Assembly (NCBI RefSeq): GCF_033807535.1
Contig: NZ_CP136856.1
Location: forward strand, 3,157,001 to 3,221,000
Length of the DNA: 64,000 nt
DNA from: Oceanisphaera sp. IT1-181
Lineage (GTDB): Bacteria > Pseudomonadota > Gammaproteobacteria > Enterobacterales > Aeromonadaceae
Direction of reading: 5' to 3'
In this document: one piece after another, positions 57,701 to 64,000 of the stretch
Numbering within the stretch: the stretch's first letter is position 1
How the letters are laid out: the number at the start of each line of letters is the position of its first letter
The notes under the pieces: generated by a model
The model's database searches: none
Told to the model about the DNA's origin: nothing
What the model saw: the letters and a program-made list of their open reading frames with translations, nothing else
Program-made: the position numbers and the translations under genes

Positions 57701-57864
57701 GAGAAGCTGACAAGCTCAGTTATTCCTCTCATAGCTTACGTATTATGCTGCACAGACTGGCCATCATATTGTTTACTGCCGATGAGATTGCGACTTGGCA
57801 AGTATCTACCGAGTCTATAGACGCTGAGCTTAAAACAGATCTCAAGGAAGAAAGTAGCCAATAA
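54739..57864 (+). CDS. Very large tyrosine recombinase
   Basis: A 1041-residue protein, about three times the length of a usual integrase. The catalytic domain is in the middle: MAYRTGLRPSELSKLRLLDI (box I Arg, near residue 535), a Lys-containing strand (VRKNKHGNNK), YHLRHSALSRMQ (HxxR), AFAGHSSPDITLSTYLHF (GH and nucleophile Tyr, near residue 710). About 500 residues before it and 330 after it (the latter with a second basic/helical region) are not recognised. The gene is intact, unlike its partner. It ends at a terminator. Possible relatives are the multi-recombinase modules of RIT elements, Tn554 or gamma-mobile-trio islands; none could be tested. Confidence 0.8.
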   Translation: MANPLILPDDRPLLVAMLGWEHRKAKRQQQDELVLRAAVEIVRRHLPQILHPSPDASGFEQAWPKIEQSLQLELKSVGAYRHAYSFLCRQLELGNRQEIWSVPVPPPYIMLRRRRPTRTLSWQQNSHLVAEAEHQWFESLHGETLEPDALFARLLLTTVLYGGLNRPTLWPALAKAINQPKPLRGDSECCWLVLEPAPGRTLASNLYREEQETNKRQPHCEVVYIPDPISLGVLRQFLKHKPHNWEPPASTDKCLALLNGELKTHLSKTQIAHGGITVAEHQQGIELPQALVEYAIGKQPSTSLPSCYWQRLLQPSLFTCHAHHFSQLRLYPNLASRRVSQPAGHHSQSYLLTRLREAFRQDPARPKSKRSIITELQTISSEELLLPEATFVNWLLNHLTERKNSESTAQRYLSSIGSDWLLATDQQDLFSYSSEDFHDLYLSMLNRPGSQKNREYRAGRLEDLHLFGVQQFGFPPIPEPLHQSTNSIVYVSAAIVDEPLFSALLGQFQYFQDLGESQQRMFICFLIMAYRTGLRPSELSKLRLLDIEPSATAWLFVRKNKHGNNKTEAALRKVPLFPLLTTEEKQLLAEYLGERRIRSNNNSTELLFYQGENPHEPLDTSSLSLAVGALLKELSGGLYFRLYHLRHSALSRMQLLLHDDYVTMPEPVNALLPYDAAQRKTIRTLITGQGRLRDRYSALAAFAGHSSPDITLSTYLHFTDLLLGLHLQHNKRPLNGDQAQALLGFRPHRIRQYFKEELPLNAINTTVYLHKRVTPYIQPISRPKSSKRTSSQSTPLLSVRKSQYEPMLAVLKKIETGYDYRETAWFYRLEPEQIQRWHQSALALRALTTDKSLPRLFPRSRRHQLLPPDPVGVAEMRDVALGIKRCRELYVSNELSWIIRYTLTHCNSSRSGIEFNDSATFQQFMVIASQIFDWSRWQLSLSYTDKKIIKQWQCGSLQIKLQPMKQNARFHQGSGWLNLRHREETQRREADKLSYSSHSLRIMLHRLAIILFTADEIATWQVSTESIDAELKTDLKEESSQ

Positions 57865-57900
57865 AAAAGCGGGTTTTCCATGGGAAAGCCCGCTTATAGT
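57862..57900. terminator. Terminator after the recombinase module
   Basis: AAAGCGGGTTTTCC and GGGAAAGCCCGCTT pair around CATG. It stands between convergent genes and can work in both directions. Confidence 0.8.
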
Positions 57901-57913
57901 CAACCTTTTCACC

Positions 57914-58783
57914 CTACCCTAACCGCTTATACAGCTGGTCATCTTGGGGAGACTTAGCGTACCAGTAATATTCTGGCACCTTTACAAACGCGCGCTTCCA
58001 GTTAGATACGTCGGCTGAAATCCGGTCGCACATACGCACGATATTCGCGACTTGATACGGCTCGGTGTAATGACCGACCTTAATGGACAAGCAAGCACTG
58101 AGTGCTTCAAACAATCGAGGTGAACGCGTATTAAGTCGCTCTAACGGTTCGGCCAACAGCATAAAATTATAAGACTCGTGCTGCACGCAAACACCGGTCG
58201 ACTGATTGTAATACAAGCGTATTTTCCCAATATCATGTAATAGCCCACCAATAAAGGCGACCCACGCAGAGCGATTACCTAACTGATATTGAGTACTTAG
58301 CATGGCAGCGGTCATCGCCACCTCATGACTGTGCGCCAGCAAGCCCCCTACTTGATCGTGATGGTGACGGTGGCTGCCTTTACTTTGGCAAAATGGCGCC
58401 ATAATACTGTCGTTCATCAGTACCTCTAACAAAAATGCACGCAGCGTTTCATCCTCGATATACGCCAACATGCTCCATACGTCTTGTAACAGCGCTTGCT
58501 GATCCAGAGGCAGCCACGTGAGTTGCCGCTCTAATTGCTGCTTATTGATGATCGCAGGTAACGGTAACAGCGATCCCAGACGCCACATATCATTTAGCCC
58601 ATGCAACTCAGCCAACACCCATTGCCCATCCGGACACACCATTTGCATATGTGCCGGTACTATCGACAGCGTTACCTCACGCTCGGCTGAACGAAACTGC
58701 CATACCGCTGAAAAATCATCATTAAACAGCTCTTCTGCCCACAACAGTTCAGGGCGAGTTTGCGCCACAAGTAATGGATTCAT
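57914..58783 (-). CDS. HD-domain protein coupled to the integrase
   Basis: A 289-residue protein with an HD-type metal site: HRHHHDQVGGLLAHSHEVA (positions around 140-155) and GGLLHDIGKIRLYY (HD pair near 190). The layout resembles the HD region of TraI_2/MobH-type relaxase proteins of integrative elements, but it is short and has no relaxase domain. It may act on nucleotides or nucleic acid (inference). Its ATG overlaps the stop of the integrase gene (ATGA), so both are made from one transcript. Confidence 0.7.
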   Translation of the reverse strand: MNPLLVAQTRPELLWAEELFNDDFSAVWQFRSAEREVTLSIVPAHMQMVCPDGQWVLAELHGLNDMWRLGSLLPLPAIINKQQLERQLTWLPLDQQALLQDVWSMLAYIEDETLRAFLLEVLMNDSIMAPFCQSKGSHRHHHDQVGGLLAHSHEVAMTAAMLSTQYQLGNRSAWVAFIGGLLHDIGKIRLYYNQSTGVCVQHESYNFMLLAEPLERLNTRSPRLFEALSACLSIKVGHYTEPYQVANIVRMCDRISADVSNWKRAFVKVPEYYWYAKSPQDDQLYKRLG

Positions 58784-59958
58784 GCTTCTTCCTCCACAGT
58801 AAACTCTGCATTAAGTAACGATTCAAAGGCGGCCCCATCTCGCCCGACTAGATTAGGGACGTAACGTGAATACACACGAAATAACATTGAGGTATTGGCA
58901 TGCCCCAGCTGACGCGCAATCCATTCAGGATTTTCACCAGCCGCCAGCCATAAAGTGGCGGCAGTATGTCGGGTTTGATAGGGATTGCGCTTGGCCAACT
59001 GCAGATGATCCAACAGCGGATACCATACGCGGCGCGTCACATTGCGATGGTTTAGTGGTTCTCCATTACGAGCACAAAAGACAAACACACTTTTCTCACC
59101 CGTCCTACCCCACTGTTCAAACAAAGCGTCATACACCCGTTGCGACATCGGGATGGTGCGATAAGACCCCGTGGTTTTCGTCGGTCCTAACTTACCGCGC
59201 ACCAATGACTGGTGGATATGGATAAGCCGAGCACCAAAATCGATATGCTGCCAAGTCAGACCATCAATCTCACCAGTGCGCATGCCAGTAAAAAAGCGCA
59301 CCGTGTAATAAGGTCTAAAATCTGGCCGCACTTTAGCGAGCAACAAAGACACTTCTTCTAGCGAGAACGGCTGAATGTCAGCACGAGGCATCGGCAAGGC
59401 TTTAATATTACGCCAAGGCGATTCATACCCAAGGCGCTCTGCTGCCTCATTCAAAATAAGCCGCAAATACGTCATAACATGGTTGATACGTGATGCAGAT
59501 AACGTCTTGCCGGTCACCGCATTGGCCGCACAAAGACACAGACGAAATGCCAAGATATCGCTTTTAGTAATGGCACCAATAGGGACAGCACCAAACGCAG
59601 GCTCAAGGTGGCAGCGCAAAATGCCCTCCACGGTTTCATACTGACTCTCGCGCCACTCCACCCGTTTCTCTTCTAACCACTGTTGGCCAAAAGCCGAAAA
59701 GCGCATTTTGCCTCCAGTCGCCTGCTGCGCTTCTAAAACCGCAATGTGACGAAAGTCTTCAACGCGAGGGCTGTCAGGAAAGTGATGTGCGTAATCAAAT
59801 GTACCTAGCTTGATTTGCTGCTCCATTTGCGCCAGCAGCTTTTCGAGCTTCTTACGGTTGGCGGGCGTATCTAAGACCTTGGTTTGCTCTCGGCAACGCT
59901 TGCCCTTAAAACGAAAATCCAGATACAAACGCCCATCGCGAGTATTAACCGTTCCCAT
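58780..59958 (-). CDS. Phage-type tyrosine integrase
   Basis: A 392-residue integrase. The N-terminal arm-binding domain is of the short GTVNTRDGRLYLDFRFKGKR type. The core-binding domain is around 85-190, and the catalytic residues are in VRFFTGMRTGEIDGLTWQHI (Arg), SYRTIPM, YQTRHTAATLWL (HxxR), and QLGHANTSMLFRVYSRY (GH and Tyr). An AGGGGGC site precedes the start. It is preceded by an excisionase-like gene and followed by the HD-domain gene. Integrases of this kind often use tRNA 3' ends. Confidence 0.92.
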   Translation of the reverse strand: MGTVNTRDGRLYLDFRFKGKRCREQTKVLDTPANRKKLEKLLAQMEQQIKLGTFDYAHHFPDSPRVEDFRHIAVLEAQQATGGKMRFSAFGQQWLEEKRVEWRESQYETVEGILRCHLEPAFGAVPIGAITKSDILAFRLCLCAANAVTGKTLSASRINHVMTYLRLILNEAAERLGYESPWRNIKALPMPRADIQPFSLEEVSLLLAKVRPDFRPYYTVRFFTGMRTGEIDGLTWQHIDFGARLIHIHQSLVRGKLGPTKTTGSYRTIPMSQRVYDALFEQWGRTGEKSVFVFCARNGEPLNHRNVTRRVWYPLLDHLQLAKRNPYQTRHTAATLWLAAGENPEWIARQLGHANTSMLFRVYSRYVPNLVGRDGAAFESLLNAEFTVEEEA

Positions 59959-59968
59959 AGTGTGCCCC

Positions 59969-60178
59969 CTACATCATGCCGATGGCATTGTGAACCGACA
60001 GACCTTGCAGCATGGTTTCTTCCACCCGCTCCCAAATAAACAAAATCTTCCGACCACCAAACGGACGGATATAGTGCACCCCTTCAAACAGCACAGAGTC
60101 TTTCAGACACTGACGGATGGTGCGTACGTCGTACTTGATACGAGAAGACAGCTCTTCAGTTGTTAGATAGGTATTCAT
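59969..60178 (-). CDS. Excisionase-like small DNA-binding protein
   Basis: A 69-residue protein with a winged-helix/MerR-like N-terminus (TTEELSSRIKYDVRTIRQCL) and GVHYIRPFGGRKILFIWE, the layout of Xis proteins encoded next to integrases. The start MNTYLTTEE follows a strong GGAGGTG site; the frame could extend seven codons further. It lies 10 bases before the integrase gene. Likely directs excision and may regulate int. Confidence 0.8.
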   Translation of the reverse strand: MNTYLTTEELSSRIKYDVRTIRQCLKDSVLFEGVHYIRPFGGRKILFIWERVEETMLQGLSVHNAIGMM

Positions 60179-60191
60179 ATCCACCTCCAAT

Positions 60192-60323
60192 TGACTCATA
60201 CATGACTCATTTAAACCTTATGAGACGAGATTAACTCATTTAAGAGCATTGTCAACGCTTGTTTTGCGTCATGTATGATTCATTTGATAGACTTGATGAA
60301 AATATGCCTTATGGATGACTCAT
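60192..60323. promoter_or_regulatory. Repeated operator-like sites between xis and the XRE regulator
   Basis: The short palindrome-like motif TGAYTCAT occurs at 60192-60199, 60203-60210, 60275-60282 and 60316-60323, with a weaker TTAACTCATTT at 60231. Three copies are followed by TT. They flank both divergent promoters, and the last one overlaps the regulator start codon. This looks like an operator set for the regulator at 60322. Confidence 0.6.
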
Positions 60324-60582
60324 GATTAGGATTTTGCTTATCAAACTGTTGGACGAAAAATCATTCCGTGAAAAGCGGCGCATTACTCTGTCCGAGGTCA
60401 GCGAAAAAACGGGGATCAGCAGAGCCACACTGACGCGAATCGCCAATGTTCCAGGGAATGTCACTAACACAGACACCATCAATTCACTGTGCAAGTACTT
60501 CGAATGTGGACCTGGAGAGCTATTGAGTTATGTGGAAGATCAAGAAGAGGCTGCTGAGCAAGACACGCCACCGGCAAGCTAA
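60322..60582 (+). CDS. XRE-family repressor-like regulator
   Basis: An 86-residue HTH protein of the short Cro/YozG type: LSEVSEKTGISRATLTRIAN is the HTH, and NTDTINSLCKYFECGPGELL the usual following helices. The end is acidic (EDQEEAAEQD). It is divergent from xis-int. There is no clear ribosome site before the ATG, and an operator-like motif overlaps it, so it may be autoregulated or translated from a very short leader. Confidence 0.82.
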   Translation: MIRILLIKLLDEKSFREKRRITLSEVSEKTGISRATLTRIANVPGNVTNTDTINSLCKYFECGPGELLSYVEDQEEAAEQDTPPAS

Positions 60583-60655
60583 TGCATCAATTTTCAGAGC
60601 AGATAAACAGGCATAGTAAAAGCCGCTATGCCTGTTTTATATCGTTGGTAGGAAA

Positions 60656-60949
60656 ATGATGAAATGTCATCTGTCTCGAATCTTGGGCGAGAGAAAGCAG
60701 AAAATAGCTGAGGTATTCAGAGAAACGGGCATCAACAGAAACACCCTACACTGTAGTTACTGGTTAATGCCTCTACTTAGGCGGGAGACAATCAGTTCAA
60801 TATTTTATTATCAAATGCTACCGAAAATGAGAGAGGAGAATGCCATTAAGACAATGGAGGAGTTTTTCTTACTACTTATCTCAGCATCGATTATACAAGC
60901 GGAACTGCGGCATTGCCTTAGCCGAGATCCAGTATTCAGAAAGCATTAA
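60656..60949 (+). pseudogene. Second XRE-type regulator, probably frameshifted
   Basis: The first 32 residues (MMKCHLSRILGERKQKIAEV, then FRETGINRNTLH) are typical of the same short XRE family. The remaining part has no family helices (no LCxxFxCxxGDLL) and instead hydrophobic, Leu-rich sequence, as after a frameshift near 60750. The 97-residue frame is therefore probably not a normal protein. Its end overlaps the convergent kinase gene by four bases. Confidence 0.5.
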
Positions 60950-62280
60950 ATAGAAATTTCGATTAGTACTTTCAAACCTCCTTTTGCCCCTGCTGAAAAC
61001 GAGACTTGGCCCCCATATCGAGCAACAATCTCGCTAACGATAGCAAGACCAAGTCCATGACCGGGAGTTTGTTTATCAAGTTGGCGCCCTCTTTGACTTA
61101 AGTGCATCCTTTCACTCTCTGCAACCCCAGATCCATCATCGGTTACAATAATTTTAGCCAAGCGGTTATGTTGCTCTAAAGCGAGTTCAACGCATGCTGC
61201 GGACCATTTTCCGGCATTATCGAGCAAGTTTCCCAATATTTCGTTTAGATCATGCTGCTCAATTGGCCATCGAAATTCATCAGTGAGTGACGTGGACAAT
61301 TCGAATGATTTTTCTGGATAAAGCCGGCCGAGCATCCACAAAAGATCACGGGCTTGCTTAACGGGGTAGGCACTTTTACCTACATGCGGTCCGGCAAATC
61401 GACCGCGTCGAATTGCTGCTTCAAGCTGCTTGTCAATATCTCCGAGGCGTGACCCCATTTCATGCCTCAAGTGATGATCGAGCGGGCGGCTGGTGTCTTC
61501 GAGGATCTGCCGAACGGCTGCGATGGGCGTTTTGACACTGTGAGACAAATTCGCGAGTGCATCACGGGAGCGATCAAGTCGTTGATCCAGTGAATCAAGG
61601 AGTTGATTAAGTTGTTGTACCAGCGGTTGAAATTCCTCCGGTGCCTGGGCGTTAATCCGTGATATTTCACCGCTCTGCAATTTTTTGAGTGAGGCCTGAA
61701 GCGAGACAACGGGCCGCATCGACAGAGTAATGCCAGCCCAGATAACTCCCACAAGCAAAAGAATCAGCAAAGTAGATATAATGCCCGTCCATGCATGCAA
61801 TTCCGCTTGAATATTTCGTAAGGCCCTCATATCTTCTGCAACAATCACCGTGATTGGCGTGTCATTAATAACAAATGTGTTGCGATAGGCGAGAATGTCA
61901 AAGAGTACGTTGGCTAGCTCCACATTGTGTACTTGGATACTTTCCTGTTCATTTGACTTCAACAAGGGACTCAGTAGCGGACGCCAAGATTGTGGGGATA
62001 TGACCGTTTGAAGCGGTGACTGAATAATATAAGCATGGTGCAAGACTTCTTCGAAATAATCATCAGTCTGAAGCATATCGATTTTTCCTTCAGCTCGACG
62101 AATATGGTGTTCTAGAAAGGTCACTTCATCTTTTAAACGACTTTCAATAAACCCTTTCGACATTCTCTCTAGAAGTAAGCCGTGTACCAGCCACGCGATT
62201 ACCATCAGACCGATACCCGCTGGCAACAGCAGGATCAGGAGTGTCCCTTTTATGGATACCGGTTTTCTAAACAACGTCAT
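60946..62280 (-). CDS. PhoQ/QseC-type sensor histidine kinase
   Basis: A 444-residue inner-membrane kinase: a helix at about 10-32, a periplasmic domain of about 125 residues, a second helix near 166-188, a HAMP segment, the H-box ALANLSHSVKTPIAAVRQIL and ATP-binding motifs (NEILGNLLDNAGKW, DDGSGV, GHGLGLAIVSEIVARYGG). The H-box has HSVKTP instead of HELRTP, as in PhoQ-like kinases. The start MTLFRKPVSIKG overlaps the regulator end by 14 bases. The signal is unknown; lipid or membrane-charge sensing is suggested only by family. Confidence 0.87.
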   Translation of the reverse strand: MTLFRKPVSIKGTLLILLLPAGIGLMVIAWLVHGLLLERMSKGFIESRLKDEVTFLEHHIRRAEGKIDMLQTDDYFEEVLHHAYIIQSPLQTVISPQSWRPLLSPLLKSNEQESIQVHNVELANVLFDILAYRNTFVINDTPITVIVAEDMRALRNIQAELHAWTGIISTLLILLLVGVIWAGITLSMRPVVSLQASLKKLQSGEISRINAQAPEEFQPLVQQLNQLLDSLDQRLDRSRDALANLSHSVKTPIAAVRQILEDTSRPLDHHLRHEMGSRLGDIDKQLEAAIRRGRFAGPHVGKSAYPVKQARDLLWMLGRLYPEKSFELSTSLTDEFRWPIEQHDLNEILGNLLDNAGKWSAACVELALEQHNRLAKIIVTDDGSGVAESERMHLSQRGRQLDKQTPGHGLGLAIVSEIVARYGGQVSFSAGAKGGLKVLIEISI

Positions 62281-62932
62281 TAAATAAGTACCCCTGACCG
62301 CGTCGCGTTGCAATGGTATCCGGGCCGACCAACTTTCTCAGGCGCCGAATATAAGCTTCGATGACGTTTTCATTTGGGCTCTCATTAAGATTGTAAAGCT
62401 GCTCCATTAGCTTTTCCTTGGAAAAAATATGGCCCGGGTGGCTCATCAGACATCTAAGCAAGCGGAACTCGGTGCCAGTTAAACTGTGCTCGGTGCCATC
62501 TTCAACTTTTAAGCACTGCCGGTTTTCGTCCAGTTCAAAACGGCCCGCCTTCAGCGACGAGTAAACTCTTCCTTCGCTTCGACGCACGATGGCGTTCAGC
62601 CTGGCAATCAGTTCTTCAGTCTGAAATGGCTTGCCGAGATAGTCGTCTGCACCCGCTTTCAAGCCGCTTACTTTGTCTTGCCAGTCACCTCGTGCTGTGA
62701 GGATCAATACCGGAAAATTAGCGTGACTCTGGCGCCACTTTCGCAAAACATCCAGACCATTTCCATCTGGCAGACCGAGATCTAACACCGCGGTCCTATA
62801 GTCTTCCTGCACACCCAAAATCATTGCTTCTCTGGCAGTGTACGTAATATCAACGCTGAAACCGGCCTTTTCGAGTTGGTTGGCAAGCCCGTCAGCAAGC
62901 AGTCGGTCATCCTCTACCAGCAGTAATCTCAT
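62267..62932 (-). CDS. PhoP/QseB-type response regulator
   Basis: A 221-residue OmpR-family regulator. The receiver has VEDDRLLADGLANQL, phospho-Asp in TAVLDLGLPDGNGLDVL near residue 51 and Lys in DDYLGKPFQTEELIAR. The DNA-binding domain ends NVIEAYIRRLRKLVGPDTI and RRGQGYLF. The start MRLLLVEDD follows AAGGGAA; the frame could extend eight codons upstream. It is transcribed before its kinase. Confidence 0.88.
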   Translation of the reverse strand: MRLLLVEDDRLLADGLANQLEKAGFSVDITYTAREAMILGVQEDYRTAVLDLGLPDGNGLDVLRKWRQSHANFPVLILTARGDWQDKVSGLKAGADDYLGKPFQTEELIARLNAIVRRSEGRVYSSLKAGRFELDENRQCLKVEDGTEHSLTGTEFRLLRCLMSHPGHIFSKEKLMEQLYNLNESPNENVIEAYIRRLRKLVGPDTIATRRGQGYLFNDVV

Positions 62933-62956
62933 TTGTTGTTCCCTTTTCTTGCTCAA

Positions 62957-63302
62957 AACAGGACTCGACGGTGTTATTGCTTAATCTGAATGCTCTCTGA
63001 ACAGCAAATATTTCAGTATGTTCAGAAAAAGCTTAGTTGGGTTAATGAGGAATAGTAACAACTGCTCTACTTATTAAGGCTTAAATTACTAAGCAGATTA
63101 ATAAGGGCTTCAATACCCGTCGTATCACAGCAGAAGGTTTGATTATTGCATCTAGGTCTATAGTTAATTCATCACAAATTACTGATTTGATGTAACTAAA
63201 TTTTTGGTATAAACGGAGCGTTTTTCTGCTTAATTTTCAGTTGGAATTCAGGTTGAGGTGTTGTTATAGAAACTGGGTAAACCAACTGAGAGGTTTGAGG
63301 TC
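62957..63302. promoter_or_regulatory. Divergent promoter region of the two-component system, with an inverted repeat
   Basis: About 345 bases between the regulator and the gene at 63303. TCTGAACA (62996-63003) and TGTTCAGA (63019-63026) form a perfect inverted repeat with a 15-base spacer, about 65-95 bases before the regulator start. That fits a binding site for autoregulation. The rest is A/T-rich, and no other structure was recognised. Confidence 0.5.
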
Positions 63303-63656
63303 ATGGCCAAAGCTCATAAAGCAACAAGCCAGGCGCAATTTCTGCTTCGGCGCAAACTGGCAGTCGAAGGCCTTACTGAGATCCAGTGGGAGGACTTTAT
63401 TCAGGAGCTGAATCATCATCCGTGCGTCGATTTCGCGGAAGGTAAGCCAAAAAGCCGGCTTGTCGTGATATTTGATGGCACTCGTTGGTCTACCGACGAA
63501 CTGATTAACCTGATTGAGGCTCAAGGAGGCCGTTTGAAGCGCAGCTGGTGGCAGCGCCAAAAAATCGCGTGGTACCACTTTACGGATGATAACGTTCGTG
63601 CCAATGCCAAACATGAGCCGACTTGCTGTTCAAAAATGCCACCGATGAAAAAATAA
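63303..63656 (+). CDS. Unknown small protein in the two-component region
   Basis: A 117-residue basic, soluble protein that I do not recognise. It has Trp-rich stretches (TEIQWEDFI, RSWWQRQKIAWYHF) and ends with a Cys/Met-rich tail (HEPTCCSKMPPMKK) that might bind metal. A GAGAGGTTTGAGGTC leader supports the start. It stands 11 bases before the permease and is probably cotranscribed with it, and divergent from the two-component system that may control both. Confidence 0.65.
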   Translation: MAKAHKATSQAQFLLRRKLAVEGLTEIQWEDFIQELNHHPCVDFAEGKPKSRLVVIFDGTRWSTDELINLIEAQGGRLKRSWWQRQKIAWYHFTDDNVRANAKHEPTCCSKMPPMKK

Positions 63657-63667
63657 CAGGAGGTTAA

Positions 63668-64000
63668 ATGAGTAAGGAGCAAGACAGAGCCACTCGTTAT
63701 CAGGAAGGAAGTCTGACGCTCGTAGGCACGGTCATGCTAGGCACCGGTGTCATGATCGGTGCCGGTATATTTGCGCTCACCGGACAAATGGCCCAGATGG
63801 TGGGTGCACTTTTTCCACTGGCCTTTCTGGCTGCCGCCATCGTTGTTTCCTTCAGTTCCTATTCCTATATCAAAATCTCCAACGCCTACCCGTCAGCAGG
63901 TGGCATTGGTATGTACCTCCATAAGGCGTATGGCGATCGTCTGGCGACGGGGTTTAATGCCTTGCTGATGTATTTTTCAATGGTCATTGCTCAGAGCTTT
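63668..64000 (+). CDS. APC-family amino acid permease (partial)
   Basis: The first 111 residues of an inner-membrane permease that continues beyond the right edge. It shows the family's first helix motif GVMIGAGIFALTGQMA, the second helix (FPLAFLAAAIVVSF) and SNAYPSAGGIGMYLHKAYGD, typical of APC transporters. A strong AGGAGG site precedes the start. Substrate unknown. Confidence 0.85.
   Translation, partial: MSKEQDRATRYQEGSLTLVGTVMLGTGVMIGAGIFALTGQMAQMVGALFPLAFLAAAIVVSFSSYSYIKISNAYPSAGGIGMYLHKAYGDRLATGFNALLMYFSMVIAQSF

Larger units (their letters stand above)
50597..64000. mobile_element. Integrative element or nested elements at tRNA-Asp (right end not in the window)
   Basis: From the broken tRNA-Asp to at least 60,950 the genes are two giant tyrosine recombinases, an IS, a phage-type integrase with an excisionase-like gene, and regulators. 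After 60,946 come a two-component system, a small protein and a permease that look like cargo or a separate acquisition. I found no second copy of the tRNA-Asp 3' half up to 64,000. The recombinase module and the int/xis module each look like the core of an element, so nesting is possible. Confidence 0.55.

Noticed and set aside
57914..58783. Complete conjugative relaxase (MobH) gene
   Set aside because: Only the HD part is similar; the protein is short and no type IV secretion or relaxase genes are seen in the window.

Overview
This window is a chromosome segment of a marine-type gammaproteobacterium. The rpoBC/rplKAJL block, an AsnA/AsnC pair, GlrK-QseG-GlrR, LpxT and MsrPQ, all close in sequence to enterobacterial and Vibrio/Aeromonas proteins, suggest Aeromonadales (an Oceanisphaera/Oceanimonas-like organism). 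This is inference from remembered protein sequences; no search was run.

Left part (1-25,600), mostly minus strand: the end of a CBS-domain gene, then sulfite reduction cysJIH, then the transcription/translation operon read right to left (tRNA-Trp-secE-nusG, rplK-rplA, rplJ-rplL, rpoB-rpoC). Its classical control points are visible: an L10 leader, an rplL-rpoB attenuator, a hairpin after nusG and a strong terminator after rpoC. Four further tRNAs (Thr, Tyr, Gly, Thr) precede tRNA-Trp in the classical order, but the tufB gene normally found between them and secE is missing. Then come coaA (with a ladder of overlapping mini-ORFs before its start), birA, murB, topB, an unknown acidic protein and the MsrQ/MsrP periplasmic methionine sulfoxide repair pair.

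Middle part (25,600-50,400): the GlrK/QseG/GlrR envelope-sensing system; a VpsR-like sigma54 activator divergent from a complete functional-amyloid (Fap) operon, with a near-consensus sigma54 promoter and two related palindromes between them; a small ORF coupled to a CBS protein; asnA/asnC; a Spy-like periplasmic protein divergent from an OmpR-type two-component system; metY; a TRAP transporter (dctPQM); neighbouring, heavily decayed metF and metE pseudogenes; ompW, rnk, an AEC permease, lpxT and a small conserved protein.

Right part (50,430-64,000) is an integrated, mosaic region. It begins in a truncated tRNA-Asp (3' half only; a more decayed second copy lies beside it). It carries a three-gene module with two very large tyrosine recombinases, one of them broken by an IS630-family element; an HD-domain protein coupled to a phage-type integrase and an excisionase-like gene; an XRE regulator with repeated TGAYTCAT operator-like sites; a decayed second regulator; a PhoPQ/QseBC-like two-component system; a small unknown protein; and the start of an APC-family permease. 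The right end of the element is not in the window.

The strongest candidates for new biology are the sigma54/VpsR-like control of the Fap amyloid operon and the two-recombinase module at tRNA-Asp. The strongest evolutionary observations are the loss of tufB and the joint decay of metE and metF.
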